From Nipponacmea schrenckii (lineage: Eukaryota > Mollusca > Gastropoda > Lottiidae), in the NCBI GenBank assembly GCA_030562195.1, contig CM060202.1, forward strand, positions 14,632,001 to 14,696,000: DNA of 64,000 bases, in the 5' to 3' direction. Shown piece by piece: positions 11,018 to 23,300 of this stretch. Every line of letters begins with the position of its first letter. Position 1 is the stretch's first letter. The translations under genes were made by a program, and so were the position numbers. A model generated the notes under the pieces. That model was not told the origin of the DNA, did no database searches, and worked only from the letters and a program-made list of their open reading frames with translations.

Positions 11018-12753
11018 TCAGCAACAAATCTTCACTTTTGGTTTGCGCTTTCGCTGGGATCGTCTTGGGTTATCGGGTCCATACTCCGAAATATGTTTCT
11101 TCGACTTCGGTTGATATGGTTGAGTTTCGCCTTGAGGCATGCATTGTACTTCCGCTGAAGTTTCTGTCACAAACTCAGAATGAGTGTCTGGTTTCTCTCC
11201 AGGTTCGTTGTCCTCCTCAGTTGCGTATCGGGGTTGCAGCTGTTCCCAGTGTCTTCTCCAAACTGGACCATGAGGTACGACCTTAACATTGAAACAGCTA
11301 GGGAATACCAGGAACCCATCGAGGATGTTTGTCACGGTAAGGTCCAAAATACAGCGCATATACAGGGTCTCCAGCTTTATACTGTTTTCTCACCTTACAG
11401 ACTCCTGTGGATTCTTGGCGTTTCTCAGATTTTAATGCCTCCTTGGTCTGTTTGCCCTGAGCTATGTGTGCAGGCGATGCAGTAGGGTATCTATTCGTGT
11501 TCGTATCTGTCTGGACATCAAGAGTTCACTCGGGGACAAGCCAGTTGATGTTGATGTTCTCCGGTACTGTATCAGAAACTCTTAAGTGCTCTTTTTGGTG
11601 GTTGAGATGACTTTCTCATGGCTTGCTCGAATGATTGTACCAAGCGTTCAGCTGCTTCGTTTGTAGCTGGAGAATAAGGTGCACCGGACAAGTGGGTAAT
11701 ATCCCGTTCTTTGCACCAACTCTGAAATTCTTCTGAAGTAAAGGTAGTGGCATTATCAGTCACCAGCGTATGTGGATATCCAAAAAGAGCGAAATCTTCT
11801 TCTAGCAAATCTAAGGTTGCTCTAGATGATGTAGATGTAGTAGGATGAATGCAAGGATACTTTGAATAAGTATCTGTAATCACCAACCAATCTTTACCCA
11901 TGAAGTTAATAGCATGATCCACGTGTAATCTACTCCAAGGCTTTTCTGGAAGCATCCACGGGTGTATCGGAGGCTTTGATGAATTATTTTGGTGCTGGCC
12001 ACATGAATCATAACGGCGACTTGTCATTTCAATAGCAGTATCGATGCCAGGCCAGTAGACTGCAGTTCTTGCTAACTGTTTCAGCCTTTCCATGCCAAAT
12101 GTGGATGTTGGATTTCACAGGTTCGACTTGGAGGCTGAGAACTTTGATAGCGAAAACCATATCCATATCTTCACCACCTTCGTCCCTGTCGAAATCAGAA
12201 TCACCTCCACTTGGCAAGCGACTAAGTGCATCTGCATTTCCATGATCGGATGTTTTCTTATATTCGATTTTGTAGTCGAATTGATTTAACCATAGGACCA
12301 ATCGAGCTAGTCTGTTAGCTGCAAGGAGTGGTGTTCCCTTCTTTGGTGCAAATGATCTGTTACCAGTACAAATATTCTTCCATAAAGAAATTGATAGCAT
12401 TTCCTTAAGCCGAATATGATAGCCAGGGCTTCTTTGTGAATTTGGCGGTAGTTCCTCTCTGCAGATGTAAGAGTCTTCGACATATTGGCAATTGGGCGCT
12501 CGCTTTCGTCTGGTTAGCGATGAAACAATACTGCTCCAATCCCAGCATTACATGCATCACAAGCTAGTCCAACAGGTTTGTTAGGATCGATGTGAACAAG
12601 GACTTGATCAGAAGCAAGTATAGTTTTCAACTGTTGAAAGGCTGTCTGTTCTTCTTCTTTCCATTGCCGTGTTGTAGTTTTCTTGTAAAGTGGCTCTGCT
12701 ATGGTAGACAGGTTGGGTATGAACAAAACAAAAACTGTACTGAAGGGCAGCAT
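11018..12753 (-). pseudogene. Retrotransposon pol remnant (RNase H, integrase)
   Basis: Three overlapping frames: 12514-12753 has the RT/RNase H border (start of the RNase H domain); 12029-12400 ends the RNase H region (DALSRLP tether motif); 11572-12093 is an integrase core with the DDE residues in VDHA, TDNATTF and NEAAERLVQSF; 11018-11359 is a basic C-terminal tail. Frameshifts separate them. No reverse-transcriptase catalytic block is present. Confidence 0.7.
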
Positions 12754-12925
12754 AAGTCTGGTCCAAGGTTGCTGAATGTTGAACTTTTACACTCGCACTC
12801 TTATCTTGGTTGTTTATGCTTTTAATTCCCAGAGCATTGTCAACTGAAATTCCTAGTGCCTGGATTCCGTCCCAGTAAGTTTAGATCGGGGATCTTTGTA
12901 ACAATGTAAGAAACCGAGCGTTCAT

Positions 12926-13969
12926 TTACACAGTTTTTGGATCTACTATTTGGGCGTTAAAGGTTCCCAACACCAGCATGTTGTGTTGACTTGCAGATTC
13001 ATATTTATATGTGACCTCTGCTAGTTTAGGTTTTCCAAGTTGTTTCCAGATCGGCAACGAGACAAAATTTCCTGAAGTTGCTGTGTCTAGTTCCATGGTA
13101 AACTCATGGTCTTTAATTCTGATTGGTATATCATCTGAAACTTCACCCAGAATCGCTTTAATTAGCTCAGATTTCCTTATTTTCTTCACTGAAGCTTCGG
13201 TGTGGTTGGATTGCTGTTGTTTCTTCTTGCAAAAAGCTTCAATGTGTCCTTTCTTCTCACAAAAGTGACATTTAGAATCTTTGTAAGGACAGTCTGGGGC
13301 TTTATGACCTTTTCCACATCGGTAGCATTTGACCTCCTGGTGTGTGGGTTTAGGTTGTTGATGGCCTTTATGTTGATTCATTTTGTTGTTCTGCCTAACT
13401 TTGTTCACTGGTTTTGGTTTGGAAGCATGTACTGTTTCCTTGGCAACCTTTGCTGCATCTTCGGTCTCGACAGCGACTTGGACTGCCTTGGCAAAATCTA
13501 GTTGATCGTCGCGTATTTTGAAGAGTGCTTTAAGAACCGCTTCATTGTTAACAGAACATATGAATCGTTGTCGTAGTGCTTCGTCCTGGGGATTCGTTAT
13601 AGATTGGAAATCACATGTAGCTGCGTCTTGACGTATACGAGCTGCCAATTCTTGAATTGTTTCCCCTGGTTTCCATTGCATATCACTCCAGAATTTGAAT
13701 CGTTCACACACAATGAAACGTTTTGGATCAAACTGTTCTTTCATAAACTTCTCAAGTTCATCTATTTTCAATGTGTGAATGTCTCTAGGTGGGTTCATTT
13801 GAGTAGCCAAGGTAGACAGTTGTTTGTAGACTGCCGTAGTTTGGTTTGTCAAAAACACTTGTGCAGTTCGGCTTTCGGGTTCTGCATTTGCTGCCAGAAA
13901 AGTGCAGAATCGTGAATAATAATCAGGCCAAAGTTCAGTTGTTGGATCGAAAGAAACAAATGGTGGCAC
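12926..13969 (-). CDS. Retrotransposon gag with protease start
   Basis: A 347-residue ORF. After a capsid-like region come two CCHC zinc knuckles (CYRCGKGHKAPDC and CHFCEKKGHIEAFC), then the start of an aspartic protease where the expected DTG reads DTA. The true N terminus probably begins at the ATG near 14223, but that part is out of frame in this copy. It packages element RNA in the family; the altered protease motif and absent RT make this copy inactive. Confidence 0.7.
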   Translation of the reverse strand: MPPFVSFDPTTELWPDYYSRFCTFLAANAEPESRTAQVFLTNQTTAVYKQLSTLATQMNPPRDIHTLKIDELEKFMKEQFDPKRFIVCERFKFWSDMQWKPGETIQELAARIRQDAATCDFQSITNPQDEALRQRFICSVNNEAVLKALFKIRDDQLDFAKAVQVAVETEDAAKVAKETVHASKPKPVNKVRQNNKMNQHKGHQQPKPTHQEVKCYRCGKGHKAPDCPYKDSKCHFCEKKGHIEAFCKKKQQQSNHTEASVKKIRKSELIKAILGEVSDDIPIRIKDHEFTMELDTATSGNFVSLPIWKQLGKPKLAEVTYKYESASQHNMLVLGTFNAQIVDPKTV

Positions 13970-14323
13970 AGATGTTGTAACAGTTGTTAAAGAGGAAGTT
14001 GGCTCACCGTTAGATTTTGAAGTCCATCAAAGTGTCCCTTTCTTCTCTACGTTGTCTGGCTTGAATCTCCATTTGCTCTCTTTGTGTCTCCATTTGCTCT
14101 CTTTGTTGTCTGACTTGAATCCCCATTTCCTCTCTATGTTGTCTGGCTTGAATCTCCATTTGCTCTCTTTGTTGTCTTTATTTGTTCAGAAAGAAGTTTA
14201 ATCAATTCTGTAGATTCTGCCATGTTTAAACTTTCTGACATTAACCACCGTTTTCCGGAAAATGATTAGATAAATCCTAGTAATAATCCTTATGTAGGTA
14301 TCCTATAGGCGACGCCAAATTTC

Positions 14324-15118
14324 TGTTGTATTTCTTTCTCGAAACTCGTAGAATAGAGACACACAGATCAAAAAGTAACAGTAGATTTATTTAAAGGGGC
14401 ACAGTCTTGATTTGTTTCGGACAATCATCCGACAGCCTCAAACACATGAAATCTTTTGTTTAGCTAATCAGAAATAGTCTACAGACTAACCTTTGAAATT
14501 TGAGCCTTCAAATCCATGTGTATCCATGATTATCCGTGTTTGAAAATCATAATGTCTTAAGATATTATGAACGTCCCGCCATATTGGAAAATCAAAGAGT
14601 TATAAATAGACTACTGCGCAGGCCCACACTTATAAAACTAAAAGAAAGTACATGAAATAACAATTGTAGATTTTGTCAACAGGACACACAATTTTCAGAC
14701 TGACTGAAGACCAGCCGCGTACAGCACGGAAAAAAAATAAAAAGTGAAATTTTTGAGTATTTCTGAGGACTGCTTTTAAATGTAACAAAGGCCCAAAACG
14801 ACCCCTAAAAATCAAGATTGTGCCCCTTTAATGCACAAAGAAACAACAATATATTCAGCACAATGTATAATACACAAGTTATACGTACAGTAGTAAGCAC
14901 TTTAATTGAATCCCCCGAGGCCTTGGCTACTAGCCTATTTATATAAAACTTATACTTCTAGAACAATCAAGAAGTCACTGTAACAATCCAGAAGTTATAC
15001 ATTGTTGCACACAGTTTTCACAGGTCATATTGCATCATAATATTAGTTGAGAAACCTTCAGTAATTCTGGAAAGATAATCTCTACAGTTCTAGAATAATC
15101 TAGGTCCATACCATTACA
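14324..15118 (-). repeat. 5' LTR with nested MITE
   Basis: The LTR sequence begins TGTTG and ends TTACA on the plus strand. It is interrupted by a MITE at 14391-14831. LTR sequence resumes with ATGCACAAAGAAACAACAAT exactly as in the other LTR, with a small additional insertion near 14850. Confidence 0.75.
14391..14831. mobile_element. MITE with TTAAAGGGGCACA inverted ends
   Basis: The ends TTAAAGGGGCACAGTCTTGA and its near-perfect inverse bracket about 440 bp without coding capacity. A truncated relative lies at 24417-24496 at the centre of the large palindrome. Inserted in the 5' LTR, so it is younger than the retrotransposon. Confidence 0.7.
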
Positions 15119-16068
15119 TTTAGTGTCAGTTATTGCCCTTGTTTTTAAAAACGTGTTCAATTTTTGGCTTGTAAACACTCTACAAAGAACAGTTATTGAC
15201 CGATTTTGACAAAACTTGCTGAAATTGTTTACTATAGCCCAAGGATGAACCCTTTTGAAAATAGAAAATATCGAAATATTTTTAGTATCACTTATTGCCC
15301 TTGTTTTTGAAAACACATACAATTTGTGCCTTGTAAACACTATACAAAGCACAATTATTGACCGATTTTGACACAACTTGCTGAAATTGTTTAATATCAC
15401 CAAAGGATGAACCCTATTGAAAATCAAATATATCGAAATATATTTGATACGAATTATTGCCCTTGCTTTATAAAATGTGTTCGATTTTTTCCTTGTAAAC
15501 ACTCTACAAGTCACAATTCTTGAGCAATTTTGCCGTAACTTGGCAGAGTATTTGTAATCACCTAATGATGAACCCTATTGAAAAATATTTAGTATTAGTT
15601 ATTGCCTTCTTTTGGAAAACTCGTCAAAATTTCTGGCTTGTAAACCCTCTAGAAGGCACAGTGATTTACAGATTTTGACAAAATTTGCTGAAATTGTTAA
15701 TTATCACTCAAGGATGAACACTATTTTTTTTGAAAACAAGAAATATCACATAATATTTGATTGCCCTTGTTCTTTCAAATGATTTCGATTTTTTGGCTCA
15801 TAAACACTCTGCAAGTCACATTTCTTGACTGATTTAAACGGATCTTGAAATGAGTATGTGGAATCACCTAAGGATGAACCCTATTGAAAATCATATAAAT
15901 CTTAAAAATTTAATATCAATTATTACTCTGTTTTTGAAAAGAAGTATATGTATATTTTATTTTTTATTCAAGATCAATGCTGCCAGTGGGCGTATATTAC
16001 CTTGCCTGGCAAGCTATCTTTAATGTAGGTATTATATAAAATGTATAATGTTGGAAGAATATATATAC

Positions 16069-16362
16069 CTTGTTCAATGATTTTAATTCCCCAGGTTTTG
16101 AATCTAGTTTCACCATTAATAATATTTTGTACAGTAATAATATAATAACCAAATGACTTGTCTAATATCAATTCTAATGTGGATATAAAATTATTTTCAG
16201 AAACGTTTTCATTTGTAGCAAATGGATATTCTACATCAGATATCAGTTGTTTCCATACAACACTTGGTTCAGGATAAGCTTCTATATTTACTCCCAGTAC
16301 AACTGTTTCTCCAATGTTTCCTTTGATTTCTTTCTTCAGTTCTTCTTTAAGTATCGGTGGAC
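16069..16362 (-). pseudogene. R2 exon E, intact phase
   Basis: 294 nt, phase 1 at both ends, encoding a membrane-proximal Ig-like domain without the usual cysteine pair (IGETVVLGVNIEAYPEPS, then FGYYIITVQNIINGETRFK). It keeps the phase that the copies in R3 and R4 have lost, and so shows the ancestral end of the exon (KTWGIKIIEQ). Confidence 0.65.
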
Positions 16363-16399
16363 CTTGTTAAGATTTTTTTTAAATATTACTAAATAAATA

Positions 16400-17015
16400 A
16401 TATTTAATGGTAAAGTTTAAGTAGTTGACTGACCAATACCATTATTAACTGCACATGTATAGATTCTTGTATTCTTAGCTTGAGTTAATCTCCACTGTTG
16501 ACCAGTGTTAGAATCAGAACTAGTTGAAGATGACCAGGTTATGGTAGACATTGGTTTACTATCAACATTAGAGTTAAATATAACATTAGAACCTTCATCA
16601 GCTATACACAACACACTCAAGAAATAGAAATGCGACAAATGAAGAAATAGCAACCAGAAATCTAAACCCTTTAAGGTACGTAACTGATGAAATTGTTACA
16701 AACGTCCATATCAATGTAAGAAGCATTTGTGTACTGAAAAATTATTTACTTGCTTTTAATATTTAATGGTAAAGATTTAGTAGTTGTTGGATCAATACCA
16801 TCATTAGCTGTACGTGTATAGATTATAGTATACTGAATATTATATACTTACATCTAATATTTAATGTTAAAGATTTTGGAGTTGTTGGGCCAATACCATT
16901 ATTAGCTGTACATGTAAAGACTCCTGTATCCTGACATTTAGCTTGAGTTAATGTCCACTGTTGACCAGTCTTAATATCAGTACTAGTAGAAGAAGACCAG
17001 GTTATAGTGGAGTAC
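16400..17015 (-). pseudogene. R2 exon D copies, truncated
   Basis: Three pieces of the D domain: 16852-17015 (has the donor, lost its 5' part), about 16750-16830 (3' fragment only), and 16400-16605 (has ADEGSNVIFN..TITWSSS, but no donor; the expected ATTAGAT|GTAAGT reads ATTATTTATTTAG). The first core cysteine is replaced by Ser in the last piece. Mirror copies are in R5. Confidence 0.6.
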
Positions 17016-17794
17016 AATAGTACAGTTAAGTACAGCATTGGATGTTATACCATGATATCGATAATTTCTTTTGATCTTTTCGAAGTTAAAGCACGATTTG
17101 CCCTGTAACTGTATAGAGAGAGGAGGGACTATACTTGTCTGCACAGAGCACCAGTGACATTATAAGTCAGCATGTGCTACAATGTACAAAACAAGATAAA
17201 TTGTATTCATATAATTATGGTTACATAATAGATTATTTTAACACAAAATTACAATTATTGAAACTGATGTTACGCCCTTCGTGCTCAGTGTTTATATCGA
17301 TTATCTCGTGAAAACGTGCTATATGTACTAGTATTACGTTTATTGGTTATATCTGGTGGACAAAAGTTTTTAAATATGAAATTCCTTAGAAATTAACTAC
17401 ATATATAATTATCTGACTCTTTTACTATTAAATCGGATAATTTGTATCTAACCCCACAATGTTTGAGAATATATTGTCTTCCGTTGATTATGCTTACTCT
17501 TACAGGGCAGTTTTTTGACCAATTACTTCATTGTATTTTATTTATTTTTTGTGCATGTGTTTGTTGGCAATTAGTGATCCAATGTTGGTATATGATTTTC
17601 TGGTGATAACTTTAGGCTTGTTGTTATTGCCAGGAACCTTTATAACCCATTCGGCACAAATACTTAAACAATTTTTATGTCTACAAATACAATAACACAT
17701 GTTTCTTATTATCAGATGGTGCCAAAGTTTTGATTTTATGAATAATCATGAACATAAATTGATATGATGATAAACTAGGCAGTGATATACTTAC
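17016..17794. other. R2 intron remnant
   Basis: AT-rich; repeated in inverted form at about 59267-60030. No feature recognised. Confidence 0.5.
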
Positions 17795-17993
17795 ACTATA
17801 CATTAACTTGTATAGAGTTAGATCTTGTTTTAGGTATGGTATTTTTTATATTTGTAGCTTCACAAGTACAGTTTCCTTCCTAATTTCTTTTATTTCAGAC
17901 TTGTTTCTCACAAGAGTAATACCACCAGGATTATCAGTAAAATTACATTGTAATCTATAGTTGTCCTTAGACCTCCTCTTACAATATATTCAC
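17795..17993 (-). pseudogene. R2 exon A/C fusion relic
   Basis: Starts at a good exon A acceptor (CAG|GTGAATATA), runs to the middle of exon A, then jumps into the 3' third of exon C and ends at its donor. Frame is lost. The same fusion is at 59049-59266, so the deletion predates duplication of the L and R blocks. Confidence 0.6.
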
Positions 17994-18593
17994 CTGTACA
18001 ATCAACATAATGATAGCCTTCAAAGTTTTTAATGAAATGATAATTGTACATCGCTGACTGTTAATACTTTAGTTTTAAAAAATCAATAGGAATTCAAATC
18101 TAAACAAATCTGAATTCAAGCACTTTAAAGCCATTTTGCCTCGCCTAGAGCCCTTGAAATATAAAATTCCATAATAATGCAATCAAGACACTTAACAGTC
18201 TATTCATATTTTAAATCAACCATTTTTTTCCCGTCTCTGAATAATAACAGTATAGATTAATCGGATATAAATATACTTTAATGTAGAAATATTGTCATGG
18301 AAAAGTCAGTGTATCTTGGACACTGATAGCATCAATTTGCACCATTTCGGACGTCTGTGGTTCCTGCAATTCCACTAAAACTTATGTCGTTACTAATCGA
18401 TAAGGCTTTTAAGTGATTAGAAGAATTGCAGGAATCTCAAAAGTTTGATTGAAAAACACAAAATAATGTTAACAGTTTACCGCTACACATAGACTTTTTC
18501 TTTACAATCCCTTTAAGTGCAAGTTGAAATGTTGTATTTTGTTACCTAGAGACAAGCCTATCGTATGATTGTATATCACGAGAAATATTTATC

Positions 18594-18653
18594 AATAAGT
18601 ACTGGTAAATAAACTATCGGAATAAATATGGATATACATTTATACTCAACGTT
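18594..18653 (-). pseudogene. R2 signal-exon relic
   Basis: Aligns with the R4 signal exon but has GTT where the ATG should be, an internal stop and no donor. Shared with R5. Confidence 0.6.
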
Positions 18654-18714
18654 ATTGACTAAAATGCAGCAAGACGATATGCTCAAGATAGTGTTTTATT
18701 GCGATATTCTTTTT

Positions 18715-18727
18715 CACTTCCTCTTTT
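18715..18727 (-). promoter_or_regulatory. PU.1/ETS-type box of R2
   Basis: AAAAGAGGAAGTG on the minus strand, an exact PU-box, preceded by a TATTTATATG TATA-like stretch. Intact although the gene behind it has decayed. Confidence 0.5.
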
Positions 18728-20319
18728 ACCCATATAAATAGTTATATATATAATTGCTAAACATGACCTAAATTTAAAGTATAATATTTAACCTATGAGA
18801 AATTGTTTTAAGGCCTTCGAGGTATGTAACGAGGGTGATGTAAGAGCTTTCAGTGAATAAGTTATATAAATCTTGAATATTACATTAGTTCACTTAAAAG
18901 TCAAAACAGCAAAGTTTAAAATAAAAAGAGTTTAGTTATAATACTTCTTTCTTCTGTAAACTTTTTGGAAGCTTTTCAAGAATCTCTCGCAGAAAGGTTC
19001 CCCACAAAACATCCATTCGGCCACTAGCCGGTTGCAGGAGATGCATCAATGCTTTTTTCAATTATTTCTGTTGCAAAATATTTCAGTAGTGATAAGTCTA
19101 GCGTAGTTATTTTTGGAGAAGATTCATATTTGACATAGTTCGGTGTTTTAATATTAGAAAGTAAATCGAAAGCACCTATGTATGCATACTAGACTTATCC
19201 CACACATTAGTTTTATAAGGCGAGATCATCTATTTTTTTATGCATATCAAGTAAAGTAAAATAGGTGTGTTATGAGGACTTTTATTCCGACAAATATAGT
19301 AAAACAACAGCTTACATGTAATACAGGTAAGATATTTTCTTAAATTCTGAATACGCTCCAATGTATACTTACATATTCGAAAACATCCATGTACTTTTTG
19401 ATTTCTTCCCATTGTAAAAATCGTTAGCCCCTGCGTAAAAACGACTACAATATATAATTTACGAGTGCTTTTCAGGTACATTTTGTCTTAAAAAAATTGA
19501 AAATTGGCCATCAAGAGTTTCACCCGTTAACTTACTTGGTGTCAAAACTGCACGATAAAACCCATTTAAGTAATTTAGAATTGTGTTTCAATAGTTTCTT
19601 GGTTTAGTAGATATATTATTAGAGGTATACTTTTCTATAGAAGCACTGGTGTAGGTCACAAGTTAAGAATATGCTATGAATTTAAATATACATTAATTTG
19701 ATATTCATCCTTGAGTTCTTTATAAAAGCGTTACACAATGTTCTATAGAGATTATATTCTATATTTTCAAGGCAGCTGATGAGTACATCTGATGAATATA
19801 TACTCTTATTGACTTTGAGACATTGAATTTTGTGTCCATTCTAAGAGGTAGTATTCAGTAGTCGTAAAATATCCTGAAAATTTAAGTATAATTTAAGATA
19901 TAAATCTGCATTACATGACCTAAATATTATTTCGTCACGTTAGTTGAACAAAGAACAAGTTTGAACTTTTGGCAACATTATTGTATCAAATACAATATAT
20001 ATCTAGTTGCGAGATTATACAAGAGTTGAACTAAAGTATTTGTATATGTTCTTACTATTGTTACATTTGATATTTATTTTTTATTGGTTGAGTTGTATAT
20101 AAAATACTCGGAGATCATTGTGGTTGTACTATATCCTTGGTCAAACACTTTTATAATTCGGATATTTTCTTATTCAAGGTTTAAGAATTATTATCATTAA
20201 CGTTACTTAATTATGAATTGGAGAACTATAAAATCTATCTTTTATTTAAGATTCATATTGATGTCTTTCCAATTATTTGTTGTTGTTTTTTTTCAGTCGG
20301 ATACTAAGAATCAATTATT
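18728..20319. other. Divergent intergenic region R2/S1
   Basis: A 1.6-kb spacer between head-to-head genes; equivalents are 29494-31037 and 56669-58287. Shared stretches include GAACCTTTCTGCGAGAGATT and GCAACCGGCTAGTGGCC-like sequence. Just before S1 a TTTTTTTTCAG acceptor at about 20296 suggests a 5'-UTR intron. No ORF is convincing. Confidence 0.45.
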
Positions 20320-20392
20320 ATGGAACTTTATAAGAATTGTATTATTATTACAGTTATATACATAGTGGTTACCTTGTCAAATGTTTGTGGAG
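20320..20392 (+). CDS. S1 signal-peptide exon
   Basis: MELYKNCIIITVIYIVVTLS then NVCG, cut by a phase-1 donor (GGAG|GTAAAA). The 73-nt length is shared by S2 and S3. The start is supported by the conserved ATG and hydrophobic core in all three copies. Confidence 0.75.
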
Positions 20393-23300
20393 GTAAAATA
20401 GTTTAATTTAGTATTAAGATGTGTATCTTATAGTGTTCTGAGATGGAATATTATTCCTACTAATAAAATTAGTCTCTGGTATGTTTCTAGACGGCGTTTA
20501 TATCTCACATCAGTATTAGTTTTAGTTATAACACTGTTGTGTGTTATTTGTAGAAATTGGTGTAAACTGTGGACCTGGTGCTGTTGTTGGACAACCATAC
20601 AAATTACAATGTACTAATATACCAGCTACTACCAGTGGTATAAATGTATTTTTGGAGGGTGTAAGCAATAGTATTATATTTTGTTTTACATCTAAAGATT
20701 GTATTCCACGGGATCCTTCATTATACAGTGTTGTTTCACCACACAATGAATCATTATATTTTACTATAAAGAATGTAACAACAGATGATGTTGGTAAGAA
20801 AGTATATTGTGTAGATAGTACAACTCTAGTTCATTCTCAGCCAAGCTGTACAATTGCGAGTAAGTATCATATTAAATGTTATGTGATCAGTCCAATAAAT
20901 TTGTAAAGGTTTTTTTTTATCTTAATGGCTTTAGTGTCTGTGGAATAGGGTCAGTAGCATTATAATCTATGTCATAGTGTGTTTGAAAGACTCAATGCAT
21001 AATTATTATATGACATACATTAATGGTAAGAAGGACATAAACTCATATAATTTTCAAAGACCCCAATGTTTACATTATAAAAAACCTGGAAGTTTATTTT
21101 CGCAACTAGTTAAACATTAATTAACTGTTAACAGAACACACTAGTCTTCAATTACTTGAACTGCGTTGAATTGGTTCGAGGTGGTCAAGGTTAGGCAAGG
21201 GGCAGATATTAGATGAGGTTCAAATAATATCTTATTATATCTTCATTTTTAAACTCAAAGTGTTTTTACTTTACGATAAGTCTCACCGTTTTAACATGAC
21301 AATTTCTGAATTCTCCAACTGAAATATTTTGTTGTAGATCCAATTGTTCCCGAAAGTACCACGAGTATTTCTGATCAACCTTATCAAGGTAAGCAAATTA
21401 GAATGCATCTTGTGACTGCGCTTCCGTTGTAAAAAACTTCTGACAGATACTGTGCAATAATCTACCGTGAGTATAAAATTCCGAATTCCCGAAATGCCTT
21501 AATTGGGTCAGAAAAAAAGAAAAAAAAGAAACTAAATTCCCGCTAAAGGTCGTGAACAACATCAAAATCAACATTTTTACGTAAAAAAAACCCAAGTAAT
21601 TTAAAATTGATTTTCTTTGGTCAAATCAACATATTATCTCTTAGTGTTGTGTACAGCAATTCTATTTCAAGTAGGAAAATATATGAATAATGCTGTATAC
21701 CCATTGCTATGTTTAATTTTTAATAACTTATTAGTCAATGAAAACTGTTTGTGGTTTGTGTCTCCCCATTGTCTCCGTGACTGTGTGCCTTACTGTGATT
21801 ACCAGCCATGACGAGTCAAGGAGAGGATTCATATTTGAATAGCTACTAAAAGTTTTCATTGACCAAAAGCGATTAAACCTGTTAAAAGGTAAATCATATC
21901 AAGTGATAGACGCTATTATTCAAAATTATCTCACCAGAAAAAAGAATTGCTGTAGATAAAAGAAATAGATATTTTGATATAATCAAAGAAAATCGTTTTT
22001 AGTTCAGATTCAAATTTGAATATCAAAGTTTGTTTATTAACAAAGAGCTATTATACCTGTTAAAAGCTAGATCCTTGACACTATTATTTACCAATTATCT
22101 CACCAAAAATAGAATTGCTGTACACTTGCTGTACATATATTGCTACCTAGAGATATAACTACAAAAATCACATAGTGAACTTTTTCAAAGCCTATATTTT
22201 GTAATTTGCGACAAGTGAAAATTATTCTGTTAAGAATTTAAATCAAAAAACTCTTTATATTTCTAAATATCAATTTGAAACCTTCCTCTTTCAAAATATT
22301 ATTTATTACTTATTCCCATGGATTCTTTTCCGCTTGGTTTTACAAATTAAATTTTATAAGAGTATTTTTTATATTCGTTTTATAGTATCTCATTTGTTTA
22401 AGACGGTTGGTCCGTAATTGTCTTCATTGTCGTATATATGAGCTGATTTTCATGTGTTCACAAACATCTTCTACTACTAAAATACTATTTTTACATAAAT
22501 TGTTATTAAATACAAGATCATTTCCTATTTTCACATGTTTATTTTCCTAATCAGATTTTCTATTTTTGTTCATATTTAGATTGAGTTAGATCATCAGTAT
22601 AACTAATCACTTTATACAATCGATTCCAACATTTCGTATTGTTTGTAGTAAAAATATTTTATTTATTAAGTTAAAATATATTTAAGGACACAGGGTTCTC
22701 CTGCATGATCAAATGATTCGGTTGGAACTTATTAAACCTAAGAAAATCATCATTAACGCTAATAAATGCTTTATTAAAATCAACAAGCAATAAGAACCCA
22801 GTGATCTTTTTTCTTTTCTTTTTTCTTTTTTTCTTCTTCAAAACAATTGTCAATAATTGTTATATTGTTTTGTATGTTTATGCCTATTTGGAATATAAGT
22901 AGCGTGATATGATTAGTCTTTTTAACGATATATACATTTAAGATTAATTAATTATATAACATTTCAATTTTCTGACTTTGTGGGTTGTGATGGTGACGGC
23001 AGATTACGTATAAGCAATTCTGGAAATGGAAACAGCGTTTTATTTTATTTTTATAGTAATTGGTGTAAACTGTGGACCTGGTGCTGTTGATGGACAACCA
23101 TACAATTTACAATGTACTAATATACCAGCTACTACCAGTGGTATAAATGTATTTCTGGGTGATGTAAGCAATAGTATTATATTTTGTTTATCATCTAAAC
23201 AATGTGCTTCAAGGAATTCTTCATTATACAGTGTTGTTTCTCCACACAATGAATCATTATATTTTACTATACTGAATGTTACAACAGATGATATTGGTAA

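Larger units (their letters stand above)
10688..15118 (-). mobile_element. Ty3/gypsy-type LTR retrotransposon, defective
   Basis: Bounded by a 5-bp target duplication TTTAG (10683-10687 and 15119-15123). Terminal repeats are at 10688-10988 (3' LTR) and 14324-15118 (5' LTR, enlarged by a MITE). Inside on the minus strand are gag with two zinc knuckles, an aspartic-protease start, RNase H and integrase. The reverse-transcriptase core is missing between protease and RNase H. A G-rich polypurine tract adjoins the 3' LTR and a TGGCGTCGCC primer-site candidate follows the 5' LTR. The protein order is typical of the K02A2.6-like group. Confidence 0.85.
10147..16022. mobile_element. Dispersed repeat 'TATACGCCCAC', split by an LTR retrotransposon
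   Basis: It starts TATACGCCCACATGAAATGG and ends near GTGGGCGTATATTACCTTGC, so the ends carry an inverted TATACGCCCAC. It begins with a CCGT/CTGT microsatellite and contains tandem segments of roughly 150 bp, each with a GTAAACACTC box, a GATTTTGA..AACTTG box and TTATTGCCCTTG. A second, uninterrupted copy is at 42957-43546. No coding capacity of its own. Non-autonomous; the superfamily is not settled. Confidence 0.6.
8628..18653 (-). pseudogene. Multi-Ig receptor R2, decayed and interrupted
   Basis: Same exon order as R3 and R4 on the minus strand, but broken in many places. The start codon of the signal exon is replaced (GTT in place of ATG), exon A is fused to the 3' end of exon C by deletion, the D copies are truncated, the transmembrane exon has a +1 frameshift, and no tail exon is seen. 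Exon E and the two microexons remain intact. A dispersed repeat carrying an LTR retrotransposon sits between E and the transmembrane exon. Its promoter PU-box is preserved, so transcription is possible, but a full receptor is not expected. Confidence 0.7.

Noticed and set aside
13011..13915. Plus-strand ORFs across the gag region
   Set aside because: Antisense of gag, which has zinc knuckles on the minus strand.
19230..19481. 83-codon minus-strand ORF
   Set aside because: In the divergent spacer; reading frame is not kept in the equivalent parts of blocks M and R.
20522..20746. Minus-strand ORF MCGETTLYNE, also on the opposite strand of each S Ig exon (23040, 25491, 29056, 56228)
   Set aside because: Antisense shadow of the Ig exon; it recurs only because the exon is duplicated.
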